Positions 22,856 through 34,940 of a stretch of 64,000 bases of DNA are shown piece after piece (the first letter of the stretch is position 1; the number at the start of each line of letters is the position of its first letter). The stretch comes from Argyresthia goedartella (taxonomy: Eukaryota; Arthropoda; Insecta; Lepidoptera; Argyresthiidae). Made by a program: the position numbers and the translations under genes. The DNA lies in contig OX463827.1 of the NCBI GenBank assembly GCA_949825045.1, positions 4,548,501 to 4,612,500 of the forward strand, written 5' to 3'. The notes under the pieces were generated by a model, which was given only the letters and a program-made list of their open reading frames with translations, was not told where the DNA came from and searched no databases.

Positions 22856-23008
22856 TTTACATTTACATACTTTGCTTCTGGACCCACATTAGGATACCCT
22901 ATGTCGTGGAAACCAGAAACAGCGACGTTACATACATATAAACATCCAAAACCTGTTTTTTTTGTTTCCCCAGCCGGGGGTCGAATCCGGAATCTCTCGC
23001 ATTTCATA
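22856..23008 (-). mobile_element. SINE family C
   Basis: Tail TGTAAATGTAAATG, body GGGTATCCTAATGTGGGTCC on the minus strand, and CCCCGGCTGGGGAAAC with a diverged B box. The A-box end is missing. Confidence 0.8.
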
Positions 23009-24108
23009 ACGATGAAGATTCCATAAAAGTTCTAGTAAGTAATTGGCTGGTGAGAAGTTTTTTTAAATGATGGGACTGTCAATAAGCCATCTCTTTTGAC
23101 ACGCCGCGACAATTTAGCGAGTGACCAATTTATATGGATGCAAAACAGTCGGCACTGACTGTCATTCATAATGACAATAAAGCCTTAGGCGGGAAGCCGA
23201 GGGCCATGTCTCGTTGATTATACTATCAGATTGAGGAATCGGCCATAATCATATCGCTCGCTTGATAATATATTATTTCTGTGCATGGCGATACGGAGGG
23301 GTAAAATAAAATGCTATTACATAACGAGTGGACCCTCAGGGGTTGCAAAGTGCCTTCATTATGTCTGGATTAGCTTTCGGGGTACCATCCCTACGCGAAC
23401 TCCATTAGTTTAATCTTTTCAGCGATAATACGTAATCCTTTGCACATGGTCCTTCGAGCTGGATATATATTATATTCTGTGTCGACGAATATGGACATCG
23501 TCAGGTGTCGGTCAATTCCGCAGGCTTCAAAAGGAAATATATATAGCTTTATAGCAGTTTAGGTGTTTTGACGTCTTGGAAATTTTGCCGAATGTCTATA
23601 ATGTGTAGTCTCGGTAATTAATTCCCCAACTTTTTCGTTGAAATTTCGTTAGAGACTGATAAATGCATTGAAATAGCTGAAAATTCCATTATACGAAAAT
23701 TAAATGTTGAAAGTAGTTAATTAAATTGTCAAAATCTCAGAAACTCAGATAACCAAATGAACGAAACTCTTTGCTTAAATTTCTCATGGAAAATAGCGCT
23801 CCCTCTATTTACTTGTAGTCAGAAGGGAAAGAGGAAACCGCGGAGGGGGTGACGTCCATATACCTCCCGCCCGCACCACCTACCTCCCGTACACCCGCAA
23901 ATGTTATGCCTGCGCAAGTCCACATTGATCCTGTTTATTTTGACTTTAACATTTTGAGTAAACTTTTGACATATTTTTGTAAAAAAACACTATTTAAACC
24001 AATTTTTCTCGCAGTTTTACACTGTTTTTTGATGAAACCAACCTTCATGTTTTAAAGAATGCCCATTGGGAGGCGCAAATTTGAGTGATGCTCTGACTAT
24101 GCGATGTT
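23009..24108. other. Unassigned sequence
   Basis: No supported gene. 23830-23900 is locally GC-rich with CCTCCCG repeated (CTACCTCCCG), but no reading frame or family is recognised. Confidence 0.35.
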
Positions 24109-24109
24109 T

Positions 24110-24290
24110 GGTATTGAAGCTTTAACTTCGCTGTCCGTCTATCCATCCATCTATCAGCGGACTGTATCTCGTAAGCCGACATTTTCACAAAATATGTATT
24201 TCGATTTCCGCTTCAGCAAAACAAAATTAAATATGCGAGATAACTCGAACTAAAGGGTATCCCCATACCAGAGACGTGTTTTAATACCTT
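24110..24290 (+). repeat. R1 fragment, diverged
   Basis: AACTTCGCTGTCCGTC, GGACTGTATCTCG and ATTTTCACAAAATATGTATTTC match R1 in order. The 3' end is missing; a matching end occurs beyond the SINE at 24670-24745. Confidence 0.65.
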
Positions 24291-24322
24291 CAGCGATATA
24301 ACCAGCCACATCATAAGTCAAA

Positions 24323-24570
24323 TATAATAATACCTTGGATACTATTTACACACATTGATCTAGCCCCAAACTACGATTCCCTGTACCTTGGGTACTAGAC
24401 AACGATACAGATACTTATATAGACAAATATTATACTTAGATAGATAAACAACCGTGACTAGGGTACAAACATCCGTTCTCGTCAAACAAATATTGCCCCC
24501 ACCGGGACTCGAACCCGGGACCCTTGGCTACGTAGGCACGGACACTGCCGACTCGGCCATTCGGGTCGTC
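24323..24570 (-). mobile_element. SINE family A, full length
   Basis: Minus-strand copy with intact A box (TGGCCGAGTCGGCA) and B box GGTTCGAGTCC, body and AT-rich tail. Confidence 0.9.
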
Positions 24571-24669
24571 CGCGGCTCATCACATGGTTGTGGTGGTGCA
24601 ATATGATTGATAACGGTTTCGCAATCTTAGGGATCTGGGTTGATAATATTAAGTTATTTTTATTTTTGG

Positions 24670-24745
24670 TGGTTAAGTTTTTTTGTACGATGCTACGGAA
24701 CCCTTTGTGTATGAGTCCGACCCGCACTTTACCGAATTTATACTT
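24670..24745 (+). repeat. R1 fragment, 3' end
   Basis: CTACGGAACCCTTTGTGTA then GAGTCCGACCCGCACTTTACCG, the diverged R1 terminal block. Confidence 0.6.
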
Positions 24746-24805
24746 CCCACCTGGTGAGATCCACGTCCACTTTTTGTTTTTGTTCTTTTGAAAGACGCTA
24801 TTCAT
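24728..24805 (-). pseudogene. RTE endonuclease scrap
   Basis: The minus strand reads MNSVFQKNKNKKWTWISPGG, which matches the conserved NTFFKK...WTWISPDG segment of RTE endonucleases. Only about 26 codons remain before the frame runs into R1-like sequence. Confidence 0.6.
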
Positions 24806-24809
24806 AATA

Positions 24810-27060
24810 GTGAGATTACGCTCCGGTAGGGTCTTTTAGACTTTGTCCGTTGGTGTTCCTCTTTCTATAACCGAACTTTCCTAGTATGTACATTCATATT
24901 TATTTTATCAACATCATACTTGCAGTAATTTAGAGGTTAAGCTGTTCTTTATTTTTTCTTTAGTTTGAGTGACATCTCCGATGACAGTTGAGTAGAAATC
25001 TTACAGTAATATGGAACTTTGTTTTGTACTAGAACGGTTCAGCAATCAGAAAAAAAAACCGTATTACACCAGTGGTCGGTGGTGGTGGTGGCAACCAGGA
25101 ATAGACAGACGTCCTCACTTTTCTTGATGGTTCCTCTAATCCAATTTTCGTATGTATTTGATGTACAATCACTCAGGTAACTTCGAGTTTTTATTAGTTC
25201 GCTGATATAGTGTTCATTTTCAATTAAATTTCTCAAAACACGGGAGCCTTATACTGAGTGGGCCTACGGACTAGGCGTCTGACAGTTTCAAGTCACTGTC
25301 CGATTTTACGTGCGTCTGGCCAAACGTACATGAATAAAATTTATTATATTCTAGAATAAAAATCTAAGCAATACCAGTATCAGGTGATCATACAACTCTG
25401 ATTTTAACACTACCTGCACAACCTTATTCTATTTAAACATAGAATCAGGGCCGAACCGGAGACCTCTAGCATCCAAGGACATCTCTTTGTCTGGGTTCTA
25501 TTGCGACTCTGAAACTGCTAACAATTCTCATCTTCACTTTTATTGCTGTAGAGATAGTACGAGCGAGCGTCTGTACCTTCGCCTTTGATTACTTTGAAGC
25601 TTGTGCTGAAACGCCAAAGGCAAAGTACTCTGCTAAAAATCTGCTGTAAGAAATACCTATGTTAATTTATAAGGATCCGTATCGTGACTGCTAACTATTA
25701 GACAAAAACTTCAATCATTTATCTAAGGCACAGTTCAGCCAATGTTTCGCAAGTTATTTGATTCTCAATGTTGCGTAACATGAGGCTTGCCTTTCGCCTG
25801 TAACGACACTATAATTATCTTTAGCCTGATTCTGGGAAAGCCTGTATCATGAGAATTGGATATAGCGTAAACATATCGAAAAATAAACGAATCAAAAGTA
25901 ACCCTGCTGATAGGATCCCTTTGTACCTGTCTCAGCTTTGTTCGATTGATCGGACCACGAGAATTTTATTTTCCTCTTGCATCGATTATGGAATCGGACC
26001 ATCGGAATCGTAGGATCGGAATTTTTGTCTTATTGTTAGTTGGATTAATCGGACCATTAGGAACATAACGTTCACATGACCGAATGTAGAATACTGATCA
26101 AATAAAGTGACGCTTAAATGTCATATAGCAGCGCTACAACAGTTTCGAGTCTTTATAAAGTACATATATCGAACAGGGTTGAAGTGGAAAAAACTTAAAT
26201 AAAAAATCCCGTACCTCCCAACGTTTTTATATGCATTTTTTTCATTTACCATGATATAGAAAGGTTTGTCGGGTTCAAATTAACTGGATGGTGATGTTGA
26301 AGGACTGGCGGTACTGCCAGTATCAATAGTCACAAAAAATGTAAACTGAAAACTTAAGTTTGTAAATAAATAAATACAAATTTAATAAATGAAAATTAAA
26401 TTACGCTTCGTTTCAGAATAAAATCGTTATTTTCAATCGACTTCAGGAGGGAGGAGGTTCTCATTTCGTTTTTTTTTTGTATGTTTCTTACGCGATTATT
26501 CCGTTAATTATGAATAAATTTTGATGATTCGTGTTTTGAATGGTAGGGCATACTTTAGAAGTGGTCCTATATAAATTGTATCTAAATTTATTTAGCGCTT
26601 TTTGAAAAAATCAACAAAAACTAAAAAATATATACTCAGATGACGTTTTGGTTTGTAGTTCTGTGCAGAAAAAGTTATGATGAGGAATTTTCATGTACAT
26701 AGACTTCGTTCGCATCCCAACCGCAGAAGGAGAAAGGGGTTTAGTTGTATTTAAACTATATTTGGTGGCTGTCATAAAGATGGTTCAAGTCAGCGTTGCA
26801 GTCTAAAACTTTTAACAGATTTCTAAACTATTAGCGGCAGTCCCTCGTTGCCCCGCAATTGTCTGTAATCTGAAACTAAAATAAGTGTCTGCCTACAGCC
26901 TAGTCCCCGAAGGCTAGAGTTGAACAATAATAATTTAAAGACCAACTTGTAAATGGCTACTGACAAGCGAGTTCAGATGGAGACCAGTTTCGGCAAGAGT
27001 TTAGAATTGTTTTAAGGCACGGTTAACTTAAAAATACCAATAGAAATAAAACATAAACAT
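24810..27060. other. Unassigned 2.2-kb stretch
   Basis: No gene, tRNA or named repeat recognised on either strand. At about 25940-26060 the motif ATCGGACCAT/ATCGGACCAC recurs four times in 120 bp (GGATCGGA type), perhaps a worn minisatellite. Confidence 0.35.
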
Positions 27061-27067
27061 TTATTGA

Positions 27068-27650
27068 CATGACACCGTACAAGTTGTCAGCGAGTATGTC
27101 TTGGACATCGTTTATCCTTTGACCGATGCACAGGTGAAGGAGATCGAAAGACGATTAGGGTAGGCTGCTTTCGGGAAACTAAGTGATGTCTTCAAATCCT
27201 CACTCCAAAATGCCTGAAGACCAAGGTGTATAACCAATGTGATTTGCTCACCTATGGAGCCGAAACATGGATGCTCACAAAGCATCCTATAAATGTAGCA
27301 CAAAGAGCGATGGAGCGTTCCATTTTGGGTATCTCTCTCGTTGACCGTGTGCCAAACGTCCAAATTCGACGGAAAACGAAGGTCGCAGATGTAGGCAAAC
27401 GGATACCGAGATTGAAGTGGAGATGGGCGGGACACTTGGCTAGACGGGAAAATGGACGGTGGGTCAAAGCAGTCACAGGGTGGTGGCCACGGGGAGCGAC
27501 AGGGCCAGTGGGCAGACCACCAGCCCGATGGTCCGACGATGTCATCAAGTCCTCGGGATCCCATCGGGTGCGATTGCGCTTTAGAGAAGAGGCCTGTGCC
27601 CAGCAGTGGGTCGATGTGGCCTGAGGATGATAATGATAATGATTTATAGA
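27068..27650 (+). pseudogene. RTE-clade LINE, 3' end of the reverse transcriptase gene
   Basis: Upstream codons in two frames give QVVSEYV, AQVKEIERRLG, AAFGKLSDVFKSS. From 27250 the frame is clean: TYGAETWMLTKHPINVAQRA, MERSILGISLVDRVPNVQIR, RKTKVADVGKRIPRLKWRWA, GHLARRENGRW, and a stop at about 27622. This is the standard thumb and C-terminal region of insect RTE proteins (TYG.ETW, QRAMER..LG..L.DR..N..IR..T...D, LKW.WAGH.AR). The tail is GGCCTGTGCCCAGCAGTGGG then (GATAAT)n. The element is 5'-truncated and lacks the catalytic domain. Confidence 0.9.
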
Positions 27651-28369
27651 CAAGCACGCTTCTATTGCTTCTGGCTACACAATAGGCAATCTAATGTTGT
27701 AGGTACACAGAAAGATAGACATCCAAGACACGGGGATTTCTCCTCGGCCAGGATTCAAAACCAGGTCCTCTCATGCGAGTCAGAACCCTGGTCTGCTACT
27801 CCACAGAAAGACTTATGGGTGAACACACACTTTACACCGAACAGGTCCACTGCACCGAAGGAATCTATCGCTCTAGTCTATGCACACTGCGTTCACAGTT
27901 ATGCTTCTTAACTAAGCCCTCAATTCCCTTACGCAATCGGGCCGCATGTTTCCATAAATTTCGACTAATAAATTCAAGAGCCAATGAAAGCAATTACTCG
28001 AAGACATGTTAGAGGCATTAAATTGTTGAGATAGAGAGATTAAATTATGAATTGTAACTCGATATTTTGTTCGAGTGACAGACTGTACATTAAATAAGCC
28101 GAACGCACAAAATGCTTCTCAAGTAAATTCTGACTTAAGTGTCATTTCTCTAACGTGTGACTGCTCCTGCAGGTGTTCCATTGTTTGTCACGCTTTGAGA
28201 ACAAATGTTGGTAGTTTTGCTTATTAGAAGTAAAATCTTTTGCTGAGTGAACCTCCCTGCATCGCACAGGAAAGGTTCTTTAAAATCGTACAAGAAAAAA
28301 GCAAAAAACGGTCTCGTGACCCCGTTGAATTTTTGAAATTGCGTAAAGTATATTGTTTCTTGCAACAAC
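27651..28369. other. Unassigned sequence
   Basis: No supported gene or named repeat. Confidence 0.3.
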
Positions 28370-28500
28370 CATAAATACATATTTCTATGAAAATTTCAAA
28401 TCTGTACCTATTACGGTTCAGGAAATACAGTCCGCTGACGGACAAACGGACGGAAAGTGTGGCCTTAGTTTAGGGTCCCGTTTGGCACCCTTCGGGCATG
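28370..28500 (-). repeat. R1 fragment, 5' part
   Basis: The minus strand reads GCCCGAAGGGTGCCAAACGG, GTCCGTTTGTCCGTCAG and AAATTTTCATAGAAATATG, the first third of R1, diverged. Confidence 0.7.
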
Positions 28501-28819
28501 GAAGTAACTTGACGTTCAGTCAGTAAAAGGGATCTCAAGTTATCATAGGCCGGGCGCCCACTTAAGTAGCGTGCATGACACGTCACATGTCACGTTACTT
28601 TACACGTGATCTGACAGGTAAAGTCCCGTTGCTCAGGCCTGCATAGGATGCACTAATAATTACCAGGGATAAAAAGTATGCGAGTTCAGATGAAATGATC
28701 TTTTCAAAACACTTGCTCCTAAAGTGATCCTTATGACGTTGGTTTTAGATTCATAGTGCTGTCTAATACACACGCGTGCGGTAATTAACATAACCGTAAA
28801 AGTGTGGTAATGGATGAAG

Positions 28820-29030
28820 TTTTAAATTCATCAACTATGGACAAGTAATGACAGCAAAGAGTTTTAATATATTAACTATAGACACGTAATGACAGCCAAG
28901 AGATTTAATATATCAACTATGGACACGTGATGACAGCAAAGAGTTTAATATATTAACTATGGACACGTAATTACAGCAAAAAGTTTTAATATATCAACTA
29001 TAGTCACTTAATGACAGCAAACAGTTTTTA
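28820..29030 (+). repeat. Tandem array, 41-bp AT-rich unit, five copies
   Basis: Unit AACTATGGACACGTAATGAC + AGCAAAGAGTTTTAATATAT + 1. AACTAT starts at 28833, 28874, 28915, 28955 and 28996. Copies differ at several positions, so the array is older than the 37- and 31-bp arrays. Confidence 0.9.
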
Positions 29031-29731
29031 TGCTGGAAAAATTATGCTTTAGTTGTCTTTAATTATTATTAATACATGTTATTGTTGAAAATATGATGAC
29101 GATGATGACTAAACATTTATTTTCATCAGATTACAAGAAAACTGAGAAAAAATAGATGTATTTCGTTTACTATGATAAAAATTAATTTGCATTTTAAATT
29201 GCATCATTGTCTTGGCAGTCAGAGTCAACGAGCGAAAACAAAAAAAAAGTGCGCGCCTTTTTCATCCAGTTCTCAACAAATAATACATTTCATTCATTGT
29301 TTTCATTGTGGAAATGTCGAGTACGGTATATCTATATATTTTACTTACCTGTTTTTTTTATTTTCCTAACAAGTGTGTTGAAAAACGTCGTATGAGACTC
29401 GTGAGCCATTGGTAATAACATACTCGGTTCTTCACTGCTCTCGCCTGCGCCGCTCCCTACTTTCCCTCCCCTTAATTTACTCCCTTGTTTCATAATTTGC
29501 TATTATCATTGTCTGTAAGAGTCACAGACAGTTTAACTCGCTAACGTTTTCGATGCGTAATCACTCGCAATTCCTATGCTGTTCTAATCTACCCAATCGG
29601 AATTGCGTGCCCCAAAAGGACAAGCCGTGGACACCGTGGATATTTCTGTCACGTTATCTTAGTTGGTCGCCATTATGTTTTCGATATGCGCGATAAAATA
29701 GCGGCTCCAGTTTTATTCAATTCGAATATTT
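29031..29731. other. Unassigned sequence
   Basis: Nothing recognised beyond simple AT-rich DNA. Confidence 0.3.
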
Positions 29732-29990
29732 GACAACCGGTTTAGCCTAGCGGGTAGTGACCTGCCTATGAAGCTGACGGTCCTGGGTTCGAATCCCGGT
29801 AAGGGCAAATATTTTTGTGATGAGCATGAAATTTATTTCTTATTCTTGATGTTTCCTATGTATTTACATAAGTATTATCTCTATTAAATATATCGTCGTC
29901 TAGTACCCATAACACAAGCCTTGTTTAGCTTACTGTGGGCCTAGTTCGATTTGAGTAAGATCGTCCTCTAATATTTATTTATTTTCATTT
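29732..29990 (+). mobile_element. SINE family B
   Basis: Head GGTTTAGCCTAGCGGGTAG (A-box like TAGCCTAGCGGG), B box GGTTCGAATCC, then GTAAGGGCAAATATT and body GTCTAGTACCCATAACACAA. Its 3' half is related to family A. Other copies are at 59150 (plus) and 60760 (minus). Confidence 0.85.
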
Positions 29991-30109
29991 ATATACATAT
30001 ATGATGCCCGCAACTTCATATGCCCATTTGATACTTTACCGAGATTGCATTACCCTCTTTTTGATGCGGTCGGGTAAAAAGTATCCTATACATTAATCTA
30101 GCTTATCAA

Positions 30110-30205
30110 CTATCTTGTTGCTAAATTTCATTCAAATCCGTTCAGCCGTTTTAGCGTGATTGAGGCGCAAACACACAAAACATCCAAACATCGCTACTTT
30201 CACAT
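30110..30205 (-). mobile_element. Helitron 5'-end-like remnant
   Basis: TCCGTTCAGCCGTTTTAGCG, then AAACACACAAAAC, TTTCACATTTACAATAGTAG. Same order as the Helitron end at 3232-3320, diverged and without a clear TC terminus. Probably a non-autonomous or decayed copy. Confidence 0.5.
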
Positions 30206-30639
30206 TTACAATAGTAGTTATATACAGACATATCGTATCGTTTATCGTATAAATAACGAATGTATACCCTATTTTTATAGAACCCATAAATGTACCGCAA
30301 AACACATAGTTCAAAAGGGGAACTTAGTTCTCACAATTACTATCTACAGGGTCCCTATTGCATCTACCCGTAACTAAACAATAATGTACAGCCCACTGGA
30401 TTGTAAGATCAGATAGCTAAATATTCTTGTTTTATTACTAACGCTTGTTTTTCTAACGTATTAGCATACGAATAACCGCATTTAGCCCAAGGTTTTACAA
30501 TAACGTTGCGATGAGGAAATTATTTGAATGGAATTCTATCGCGCACGGTAACCAAAGGAAGGCATTACATTTTCGAGACCAAGAGACATCGTGTCTATTT
30601 GTAGCCACTAATTTATTGCGCTGTGACATAGAATGCTAT

Positions 30640-30910
30640 AGAAGTCTTCCACGCTTGCTTCTCACACAGGAGATGCAGGTTCGATTCCTGACCATGTACC
30701 AGTGAGATAATTCATTTATCTTAAGTACAGTATCGGTTCTGTGTTTCGGATGACACGTTAAGCTGCAGGTCTCGGCTACTATCGCTACGTGGTAGTGGTC
30801 GTAAAACCCCTCCATCAACCCGCACTGAGCCAGCGTGGTGGAGTATGGCTTAATCTTACTCGTATCCGGGTAAAGGCCTGTGCCCCTCGTTGGGGACATT
30901 AATCGGCTAC
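30640..30910 (+). mobile_element. SINE family D
   Basis: Head degraded, B box GGTTCGATTCC (30679), then TTTCGGATGACACGTTAAGC, TACGTGGTAGTGGTCGTAAA, GAGCCAGCGTGGTGGAGTAT and a 3' end AAAGGCCTGTGCCCCTCG. Compare 35795 and 62020. Confidence 0.82.
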
Positions 30911-31011
30911 ATTTAGTTACATATTTATTTATTTATTTATTATAAAATCAATTCGCAATCTGTCTGTCTACTGGCTTCGCGCAACGGTATCGCACGCATG
31001 TAGCTTTAGGG

Positions 31012-31063
31012 TAACGAATGCGTTGTGCAAATGAAATCATGCATTTGCACAACGCATTCGTTA
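31012..31063. repeat. Perfect 22-bp hairpin
   Basis: Arms 31012-31033 and 31042-31063 are exact reverse complements (arm begins TAACGAATGCGTTGTGCAAA) with an 8-base spacer. No flanking element was recognised. Confidence 0.92.
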
Positions 31064-31279
31064 ATGAATATCGATATAGCAGTTAACTGAAAAAACTAGC
31101 GATACAGCTGAAATATCTCCTGCTTGCCCCTTGAAAAAAAAACTGGGTGAAAAAATGCTCTTTTAAGACACTATATCCGATCTGTGGAAGAACTCTCATA
31201 GGCAACCTACCTACAATTGCATGAAAATCAGAATTCTGTAGAAGTTCCTTCATAAACAGCTGATCCAAAAACTTATGAC

Positions 31280-31532
31280 GACCCAAATGGCCGAGTCAGC
31301 AGTGACCCTGCCTACGAAGCCATGGGTCCCGGGTTCGAGTCCCGGTGGGGGCAAATATTTATTTGATGAGAACGGATGTTTTTACCCTATTCATGGTTGT
31401 TTATCTATCTAAGTATAATATTTATATATATATAAGTATGTGTATCGTTGTCTAGTACCCAAGATACAGGGAATCCTAGTTTGGGGCTAGATCAATGTGT
31501 GTAAATAGTGTCCGAGGTATTATTATTATTAT
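31280..31532 (+). mobile_element. SINE family A, full length
   Basis: A box TGGCCGAGTCAG, B box GGTTCGAGTCC, the same body as 10800-11052, and an (ATT)n tail at 31519-31531. Confidence 0.9.
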
Positions 31533-31844
31533 ACAGCATTCACTTCACTGTGAGTTTTCACTTAGGACTTTTTTAACATTCGCTGTCCGCCATGAACTAT
31601 ATACTTTTAAATTTATTAGCAAAAAAAACTCTCGGAAAGTTTACACGATTTGCCCGTACTGGACGCGTATACTTTCTAATAACAATGAAGGCAATTGTTT
31701 TGGAAACTATACAAGGCTAGAAACAACACGTACTGACACTGTATAGTTTTAGGTCGTAAACATGTAAAAGTATTTGAAAAGTATACAGTCAGATTATAAA
31801 AAATAATTGTAATATAAATATGGGAAAACCTTCATTAAAAAGTT

Positions 31845-31925
31845 TCTGTTGTTCTTACATGTCAACCTAACACGAAGACGACTCTAGTCTTCACCTAAGC
31901 TACCGCAGTGTTTGCCCTGGTATAT
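31845..31925 (+). repeat. Isolated MITE core module
   Basis: CTTACATGTCAACCTAACAC then TCTAGTCTTCACCTAAGCTA and CCGCAGTGTTTGCCCTGG. Same core as the elements at 20865, 34941 and 62811, but with no recognisable TIRs around it. Confidence 0.75.
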
Positions 31926-32067
31926 CCTATGCAATTCAGTTATAAACCAGTTCACAATTAGTCCGCAATGGTAACTAGTGCGGTATATTTTTCGTATACA
32001 AAGTTAGCGTAAGTATCGAATATATACCAGAGGTTTGTATAATAATCATGTATTCTTCCCATGGACT

Positions 32068-32284
32068 CGATGTATGTATGTAACTAGCCATGTAAACTCG
32101 ATGTATGTATGTAACTAGCCATGTAAACTCGATGTATGTATGTAACTAGCCATGTAAACTCGATGTATGTATGTAACTAGCCATGTAAACTCGATGTATG
32201 TATGTAACTAGCCATGTAAACTCGATGTATGTATGTAACTAGCCATGTAAACTCGATGTATGTATGTAACTAGGCTTGTAAACT
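32068..32284 (+). repeat. Tandem array, 31-bp unit, seven copies
   Basis: Unit CGATGTATGTATGTAACTAG + CCATGTAAACT. Copies 1-6 are identical by eye, and copy 7 has GGCTTG for GCCATG. Starts at 32068 and every 31 bp. Confidence 0.95.
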
Positions 32285-32374
32285 CTCAAAACTCGCGTCC
32301 GCGATAGTGTTAAAATGTTATTGTGCCATTCCTTTGAATCTAGACACCGAGAGTAATCATAAAACATCAACATA

Positions 32375-32545
32375 CAATTACAGGCACATACATTGCTTTT
32401 GGCCCCACACTAGGAAATCCTGTGTCGTGGGAACCAGAAACAGCGACATCACACATTTAAGACCTGTTTTTTTTCAGTATCCCCAGCCGGGGATCGAACC
32501 CGGGACCTCTCGCATGGTAGGCAGAGCAACAGCGCCACAGAGGTA
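32375..32545 (-). mobile_element. SINE family C, full length
   Basis: Minus-strand head ACCTCTGTGGCGCTGTTGCT, B box GGTTCGATCCC, body and TGTAATTGTATG tail. Confidence 0.88.
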
Positions 32546-34110
32546 TTTTATACTCACGATATTTTTAACTATGGCTTCTTGTACGTAAGTTTATTCACAC
32601 TAAATTCAGTCTTATAGAAATTAACGATCAGTCTAGCCTCTTCCTCGACGAGGAACATTCATAAGTAAATGCCCCATTTCTCCTACTTCCACATAGCCAG
32701 CAAATGTGACGTGTTCTGTAAAATACACACCGAATTTCACATTTCCAAGTGGCTTTACTTATTACGCCAGGGAACTACTAAACAAGAAGATCCCCCTATT
32801 TATTTGCACCCCCTCCCCCCCCCCCCCCCCCCCCTATTTACACAACCGCACGCATCGGCGTGTGTGTGCACACGATAATAAATAAAATGTCAGATAGCAT
32901 CTTTTGCCGCATACGCGTGCGCCAGTTACGACATTTTACCCGTATGACGGTTGTGTGACGCTTGAGCTCAGTCTGGAGAGATGCTTGCTTGCCACGGTTT
33001 TCCCGTACGAGGTGGCAGTGGCCTAGTTGTGCCAACTTTGGTTTTTGTTTCCTATATAAATCGGTGTATTGTTCGGCCTAAATTTTACGGAGTAGAGAAA
33101 AATTTACTTGCTTTGATCAAGTCGGTGAAAGTTGTATGGGAAAGTTGTTCAGAATAATATCCAATGTTCACATGTTGACTAAAGCCTTGTCATGAACAGT
33201 ATAGTAGATAATAATATTTTAGTAAGGGAGGCTGAGAAGGGATTTCCTGAGTGACACGAGCGCGAAATTAACTATGAAATGTATGAATCAACACTTGAGC
33301 AGAGTTTCGTGGTCAGTTTATTTTCAGCAAGTGACAATACGTAAACAAACAGTTTCTAAGCATATTCAAATCGTGACAGGCATGTCGTAATAATTATTAC
33401 TTATGGCCAGTATACACATATGCGACCTCCAATAGGAGATACCTTATAACCTGTTTAGTAACTCCACCAAATCTGAGCTCTAGAGCCGCGCCGCTGGGGT
33501 AACAAAAATAAGTCTATACATATAAATATGGTGATATGGTATCACCATATATATGTATATGCATGGTGGTGAGTTAATGGTATGCTGATATATATGGTGA
33601 GTTAATGACATGCTGATAAGTCTACATTTTAATAAATTTGACAATTTGAGCGTAACGTGAGGGAGTGGGTGGGTCACAAAGTTTCACAAAAAAGTCCCTT
33701 GAGTTTTGCTTAAATCGTCAGATTTATTAAAATGTACTCTTAGCAGCAGGGACGTAAGGGGTATCTTCCATGTCTTATTCTGATGCTCTCAATATACTCA
33801 CGAAATAGCGTCTTGGCATCCCGGACTGTTTGTATGCTTCTCCAGGATTGTTCCTCATATTCCACTATACTAACATATACCTTATGTCATGCTATCGTAA
33901 CAATATTGAAGCCTCAAGGAAGATTCGGGTATATTTTTACATTTTTTCGTCGGAAAGGAGGAGCGGTTTCTATCTCACGGGAGCCTCTTTTTTCAGCGAT
34001 ATCAGATAAATGTTTTGAATATCACGAAGTAACTAAAGAATTACTGTCGATGACTCGTTCATTAGGTCTGATGGGCTGTGATGGGATACAATCACTAACG
34101 GATGAACATC
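32546..34110. other. Unassigned, with a poly(C) run
   Basis: About 32811-32834 is an almost uninterrupted C-run. At 33533-33610 short inverted and direct copies of ATATGGTGA and GTGAGTTAATG occur. I find no gene. A long frame at 33783-34292 ends in R1 sequence and resembles no family. Confidence 0.4.
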
Positions 34111-34126
34111 TGACCAAGGGATTTTT

Positions 34127-34500
34127 AGGGTACCCGAAGGGTGCCAAGCGGACCCTATTACTAAGCCTCCGCTGTCCGCCCATCCATCCGGTAGTTATAC
34201 AGATAGTTAGACAGATGAAATTTTTACAGATGATGTATTTCTGTTGCCGCTATAATAACAGAAACAAAAAACAGAATAAAATAAATATTTAAGGGAACTC
34301 CCATACAAAAATTCTTTCAATACCACATACAAACTTATGAATGCACCTGGTTACGTGCATGGAGTGTGAAAGTAGCCGCACCAATAACTTTGTAAACAAC
34401 ATTTTGCTGTGTTAAATCCAAACTATTCACTCCACACCATCCCTACCATTGTACGGTAGTACGGAACCCTTCGTGGGCCAGTTGGACTCGCACTTGACCG
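34127..34500 (+). repeat. R1 interspersed repeat, nearly full length
   Basis: AGGGTACCCGAAGGGTGCCA to TGGACTCGCACTTGACCG, preceded by T5. More diverged than the copies at 21653 and 57905. Confidence 0.9.
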
Positions 34501-34564
34501 TTATTTTTCTTCTCCTCCACTTAAAACAGAAATTCTCTTCGATGTTCGATTATTTCGTACCAAT

Positions 34565-34735
34565 TTGTCGACCTCTGTGGCGCTACAGTTGTGGGGATAA
34601 AGAAAAAAGAAACAGGTCTTGGATGTATAAATGTGTGTAATGTCGCTGTTTCTAGTTCCCACGACACAGAGTATCCTAGTGTGGGGCCAGAAGCAATGTA
34701 TGCTCCTATATATAAATGTTTGATGTTTATGTTCA
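34565..34735 (+). mobile_element. SINE family C with deleted B-box region
   Basis: Starts ACCTCTGTGGCGCTACAGTT and jumps straight to GTGGGGATAAAG. The tRNA-like middle is gone and the body is complete. Confidence 0.8.
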
Positions 34736-34940
34736 ATTTATTAGCAGTGCCGTGATACACACTAATCCACCAAGTTAACTAGATGCCTGTCAGCCATATT
34801 CTGTCTCATATCATAGCAGAGTTAAACATCTAGCAATCGCTTTTGGATTTTGGCTGTAATGGATTAAAACCTATTACAAACGGAGTTCGATTGCACTGCA
34901 TCAGGGTAACTTCATCGGATCGTACCATACAGAGTGCATA

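Noticed and set aside
23849..24055. 68-codon frame in a proline-rich context
   Set aside because: Short, no homology recognised, and it ends in AT-rich sequence with no exon signals.
27112..27657. 181-codon minus-strand frame
   Set aside because: Antisense to the RTE C-terminal region, which has clear conserved motifs on the plus strand.
28820..32284. CRISPR-like arrays (41-bp and 31-bp repeats)
   Set aside because: Units are directly adjacent with no variable spacers, and the sequence is eukaryotic. They are minisatellites.
33783..34292. 169-codon open frame
   Set aside because: Its last 55 codons are the R1 repeat, the rest resembles no family, and there is no supporting signal. Treated as chance.
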